DNA of 64,000 nucleotides from Flavobacterium paronense (GTDB lineage Bacteria; Bacteroidota; Bacteroidia; Flavobacteriales; Flavobacteriaceae). The stretch spans positions 2,976,001-3,040,000 of the forward strand of contig NZ_JAUFQN010000019.1 in the NCBI RefSeq assembly GCF_030409795.1. Direction: 5' to 3'. Below the pieces are notes generated by a model. It was not told the origin of the DNA. It worked only from the letters and a program-made list of their open reading frames with translations, and made no database searches. Shown piece after piece: positions 61,268 through 64,000 of the stretch. Each line of letters begins with the position of its first letter. The first letter of the stretch is position 1. The position numbers and the translations under genes are program-made.

Positions 61268-64000
61268 ATGAAAAAACTTGTCATTAGTGCTTTATTTTTA
61301 TTACAGGTTGTTTTTGTCTTCGCACAGACAACAGCCGGAATTAAAGGAAAAGTTGTAGATTCAAAAAACCAAAAGCCGTTACAAAATGTTGTAGCATCTA
61401 TTCAAAACACTAGTCTAACTGTATTAACAGATGCTAACGGTGTATTTACATTTTTAGATGCTCCAAAAGGAAGTCAATTGCTTCAAATTAAAAGTACTGG
61501 ATTTAAAGATCAGTTGCTATCAGTTGATGTAGAATCTGGCAAAGTGTTAGATTTAGGAGTTGTGGTTTTGGAAGAAGATATCACATCGGAACAACAATTA
61601 AGTTTAATTACCATTACCGAAAATGATTTGGGTGATGATAACAGTGGTTCAGAAAGTACTGCTGGATTGTTACAAGCATCAAGAGATGCGTTTCAACAAG
61701 CAGCTGCTTTTAACTGGGGTCAAGCTCGTTTTAGAGTTAGAGGTTTAGATAATGAATATGGTACTACCATGATTAATGGAGTAACCATGAATAAAATTTA
61801 TGACGGAAGACCACAATGGTCAAACTGGGGAGGATTAAATGATGCTACAAGAAATCAGGAATTTACAACGGGTTCTGGACCTTCTGACTATACTTTTGGA
61901 GGAATTCTTGGCACACAAGAAATCAATACAAGAGCTTCTATATACAGAAAAGGATCAAGAATTTCATTTTCAGGGACTAACACAAACTACAGTTGGAGAA
62001 CTATGGCAACTCATGCTTCGGGAATGAGTACAAAAGGTTGGGCATTTGTAGTGTCTGCTTCCGGGCGATGGGCAAAGGAAGGTTACTTCGAAGGAACTGA
62101 TTATGATGCAAAAGCATTGTTTGCTAGCGTTGAAAAGAAATTCAATGATCACCATTCCTTAAACTTTACTTCTATTTACTCTGAGAACAGCCGTGGTAAA
62201 AGTTCACCAAATACGGATGAAATTACAAGCTTAGCCGGTGTTAAATACAATTCATATTGGGGATGGCAAGATGGTAAAAAAAGAAATTCAAGAGATAAAG
62301 AAGTTAATGAGCCAATCTTAATGTTAACGCATTATTGGAAAGTTACTGATAAAACTAATTTAACTACATCGGTAACACACCAATTTGGAAAAATTGGAAA
62401 CAGTCGTTTAGCATATCAAGGTGTTAACAATCCAGACCCTACTTATTACAGAAATTTACCAAGTTATTATACTTCGGCATATAACCCAGATGATTATACC
62501 GATTTTCTAGGAGATGATCCTGCAAATGTGGCAGCTGGTATTAGTGCAGCTTCAAGTTTTCTAGCAAACAGACAAATAGATTGGACTAATATGTATAATA
62601 CCAATTTAAGTTCATCAGACGGGCATAGTGCTTACATTTTATATGAAGATAGAACAGATGATAAAGTGTGGACTGCTAATTCAGTTATAAATTCACAATT
62701 GGCTGATAATATCAATATGAATGCCGGGGTGACTTTTAGAAATTTAAAATCACACAACTTTGCTAATGTATTAGATTTATTAGGTGGCCAATATTTTGAT
62801 GATAAAAATTATTTTACTAATACTGCCGATCAACAACAGTCTGACTTAAACAATCCAAACAGAACAGTCGGAGTGGGAGATACTTTCTCATACAATTATA
62901 ACCTATTAGCTAACACTATTGATGCTTTTACTCAATTTAAGTTTACTTATAAAAAGGTTGATTTTTATTTAGCACAGTCGTTTACAAGAACGCAATATCA
63001 AAGAGAAGGATTATACAAAAACGGTATTTATCCAACAAATTCATTTGGAAAAAGCAATACCTACCTTTTTGAAAATTTTGGTTTTAAAGGTGGCCTAACG
63101 TATAAAATTTCGGGAAGACAATTCTTTAATTTTAACGCAGCCTACATGACCAAAGCACCATCTTTAAGAAATGTTTTCCCAAATGCACGTATAAATGATA
63201 ATATTTCTGTTGGACTTCAATCAGAAAACGTTACAAGCGGTGATGTGAGTTACATCATAAAGGCACCTAAATTCAAATCAAGATTAACAGCTTATTATAC
63301 TAATATTAAAAAAGGAACCGAAACTTCATTTTTTTATGGAGAAGGTGTTTTCTTAGATGATGGTGGAGATGGTGGAGATGCATTTGTTGCAGAAACACTT
63401 TCAAACGTTGAAAAACAGAATATTGGTTTAGAGTTAGGAATGGAGTATCAAATCACATCAACTATTAAATTATCTCTTTCAGGAGCTTACGGAGAAAACA
63501 CATATAACAATAATCCAAATGTATCTTTGAATAATGATAATTTAGCAACACCAGACAATACTAATCCAGTTGCAGATTTTGGACAAGCAAAATTAAAAGG
63601 TTACAGATTAGGAGGAGGACCACAAACTGCAGCTTCATTTGGAATTGAATATAGAGATCCAAAATTCTGGTGGATTGGCGCCAATGCAAACTATATTGCT
63701 GATAACTATTTAAATGTATCCTCTTTGTTAAGAACAGCTAATTTCTTCAGAAATCCAAATGATTTAGAAGGCTTGTCTTTTCCTGAAATTACTCCGGAGA
63801 GAGCAAAAGAATTATTGAAACAAGAAAAATTTGACGATTTTTATTTAGTAAACTTAACTGGTGGTAAATCATGGAAAGTTGGAAAACAAACTTTTGGTTT
63901 CTTTGCCAGCATTAATAACGTTTTTGATGTGACCTATAAAACAGGTGGATTCGAACAGTCTAGAAAAGCTAATTACAGAGAAGTTAATCAAGACGTCTCA
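61268..64000 (+). CDS. TonB-dependent receptor (3' truncated by window edge)
   Basis: The frame is open for 911 codons from ATG 61268 to the end of the window. The product has a signal peptide (MKKLVISALFLLQVVFVFAQ), a carboxypeptidase regulatory-like domain (residues about 22-105, AGIKGKVVDSKNQKPLQNV), a plug-type region with FRVRGLDNEYGTTMINGV, and many barrel strands such as RKGSRISFSGTN, SRLTAYYTNIKKG and FGFFASINNVFD near the end. It would import a ligand with TonB energy; the ligand is unknown. The C-terminal barrel end is outside. TACATTTG at 61203-61210 is a candidate -7 box. Confidence 0.9.
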   Translation, partial: MKKLVISALFLLQVVFVFAQTTAGIKGKVVDSKNQKPLQNVVASIQNTSLTVLTDANGVFTFLDAPKGSQLLQIKSTGFKDQLLSVDVESGKVLDLGVVVLEEDITSEQQLSLITITENDLGDDNSGSESTAGLLQASRDAFQQAAAFNWGQARFRVRGLDNEYGTTMINGVTMNKIYDGRPQWSNWGGLNDATRNQEFTTGSGPSDYTFGGILGTQEINTRASIYRKGSRISFSGTNTNYSWRTMATHASGMSTKGWAFVVSASGRWAKEGYFEGTDYDAKALFASVEKKFNDHHSLNFTSIYSENSRGKSSPNTDEITSLAGVKYNSYWGWQDGKKRNSRDKEVNEPILMLTHYWKVTDKTNLTTSVTHQFGKIGNSRLAYQGVNNPDPTYYRNLPSYYTSAYNPDDYTDFLGDDPANVAAGISAASSFLANRQIDWTNMYNTNLSSSDGHSAYILYEDRTDDKVWTANSVINSQLADNINMNAGVTFRNLKSHNFANVLDLLGGQYFDDKNYFTNTADQQQSDLNNPNRTVGVGDTFSYNYNLLANTIDAFTQFKFTYKKVDFYLAQSFTRTQYQREGLYKNGIYPTNSFGKSNTYLFENFGFKGGLTYKISGRQFFNFNAAYMTKAPSLRNVFPNARINDNISVGLQSENVTSGDVSYIIKAPKFKSRLTAYYTNIKKGTETSFFYGEGVFLDDGGDGGDAFVAETLSNVEKQNIGLELGMEYQITSTIKLSLSGAYGENTYNNNPNVSLNNDNLATPDNTNPVADFGQAKLKGYRLGGGPQTAASFGIEYRDPKFWWIGANANYIADNYLNVSSLLRTANFFRNPNDLEGLSFPEITPERAKELLKQEKFDDFYLVNLTGGKSWKVGKQTFGFFASINNVFDVTYKTGGFEQSRKANYREVNQDVS

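Noticed and set aside
1..64000. CRISPR array, prophage, tRNA or rRNA genes
   Set aside because: No spacer-repeat pattern, phage gene cluster, cloverleaf with a TpsiC-like loop, or rRNA signature was seen by eye.

Overview
The window looks like a chromosomal segment of a Flavobacterium-like bacterium (Bacteroidota, Flavobacteriia). The evidence is AT-rich DNA, promoters of the TTG-N19/20-TAnnTTTG type, few clear Shine-Dalgarno sites, a type IX secretion sorting domain, a TonB-dependent outer membrane protein, the moxR/bat operon and families largely confined to Bacteroidota (DUF4837, DUF3078, DUF2480). No rRNA, tRNA, CRISPR array, prophage or complete insertion sequence was seen. Most genes are ordinary housekeeping or envelope genes. 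Both window edges cut a gene: mnmG at the left and a TonB-dependent receptor at the right.

Layout. 1-5.7 kb: mnmG (5' cut), a parS-like ParB site, a methyltransferase, an OmpH-like lipoprotein and a PIF1-type helicase. 5.7-12.5 kb: DoxX-like protein, DNA polymerase III delta', phosphoglycerate kinase, a LysM lytic transglycosylase, a DUF4837 lipoprotein and an ElaA-type acetyltransferase. 12.5-15 kb: a 420-base gene-free stretch with three hairpins, then a beta-barrel protein and a T9SS-sorted surface protein. 15-23 kb (minus strand): OmpA-like protein, S41 protease, rnpA, a small secreted protein, M1 and S8 peptidases and an MBL-fold hydrolase. 23-34.6 kb: a SUF iron-sulfur locus (sufA, B, C, D, then S, E, a SufT-like gene and DUF2480) interrupted by a lipoprotein, two membrane proteins and a serine hydrolase. 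34.7-44.4 kb: DUF3078 protein, a small secreted protein, a cystathionine gamma-synthase-type enzyme, DinB, ArsC-like, EamA, YicC, gmk, nadD, gpsA and pheS. 44.5-53.4 kb (minus strand): moxR, DUF58, a BatD-like protein and batA, B, C, D, E. 53.7-57.6 kb: aldo/keto reductase, an AlbA_2-type protein overlapping a PPP phosphatase, a small beta-barrel protein and PhnA. 57.7-64 kb: ALDH7-type dehydrogenase, 3-hydroxyanthranilate dioxygenase, an EEP nuclease and the start of the TonB-dependent receptor.

Working together: the SUF genes build Fe-S clusters, with SufS/SufE mobilising sulfur onto the SufBCD scaffold. MoxR, DUF58 and the Bat proteins form a membrane-associated AAA+/von Willebrand module. 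The gmk-nadD pair is translationally coupled, as is the AlbA_2/phosphatase pair.

The least explained material is between genes: a parS-like site beside mnmG; two copies of a roughly 79-base element with a variable central hairpin; two copies of a GCCACAGATTCA inverted repeat; a tandem 30-mer with a CTAGGGAT-type core; several spacers built on a 7-base period; and an 18-base palindrome flanked by direct repeats. No clearly new multi-gene system was found. The best candidates for new biology are the repeat families, the AlbA_2/phosphatase pair and the cysteine-bearing DUF2480 protein next to the SUF genes.
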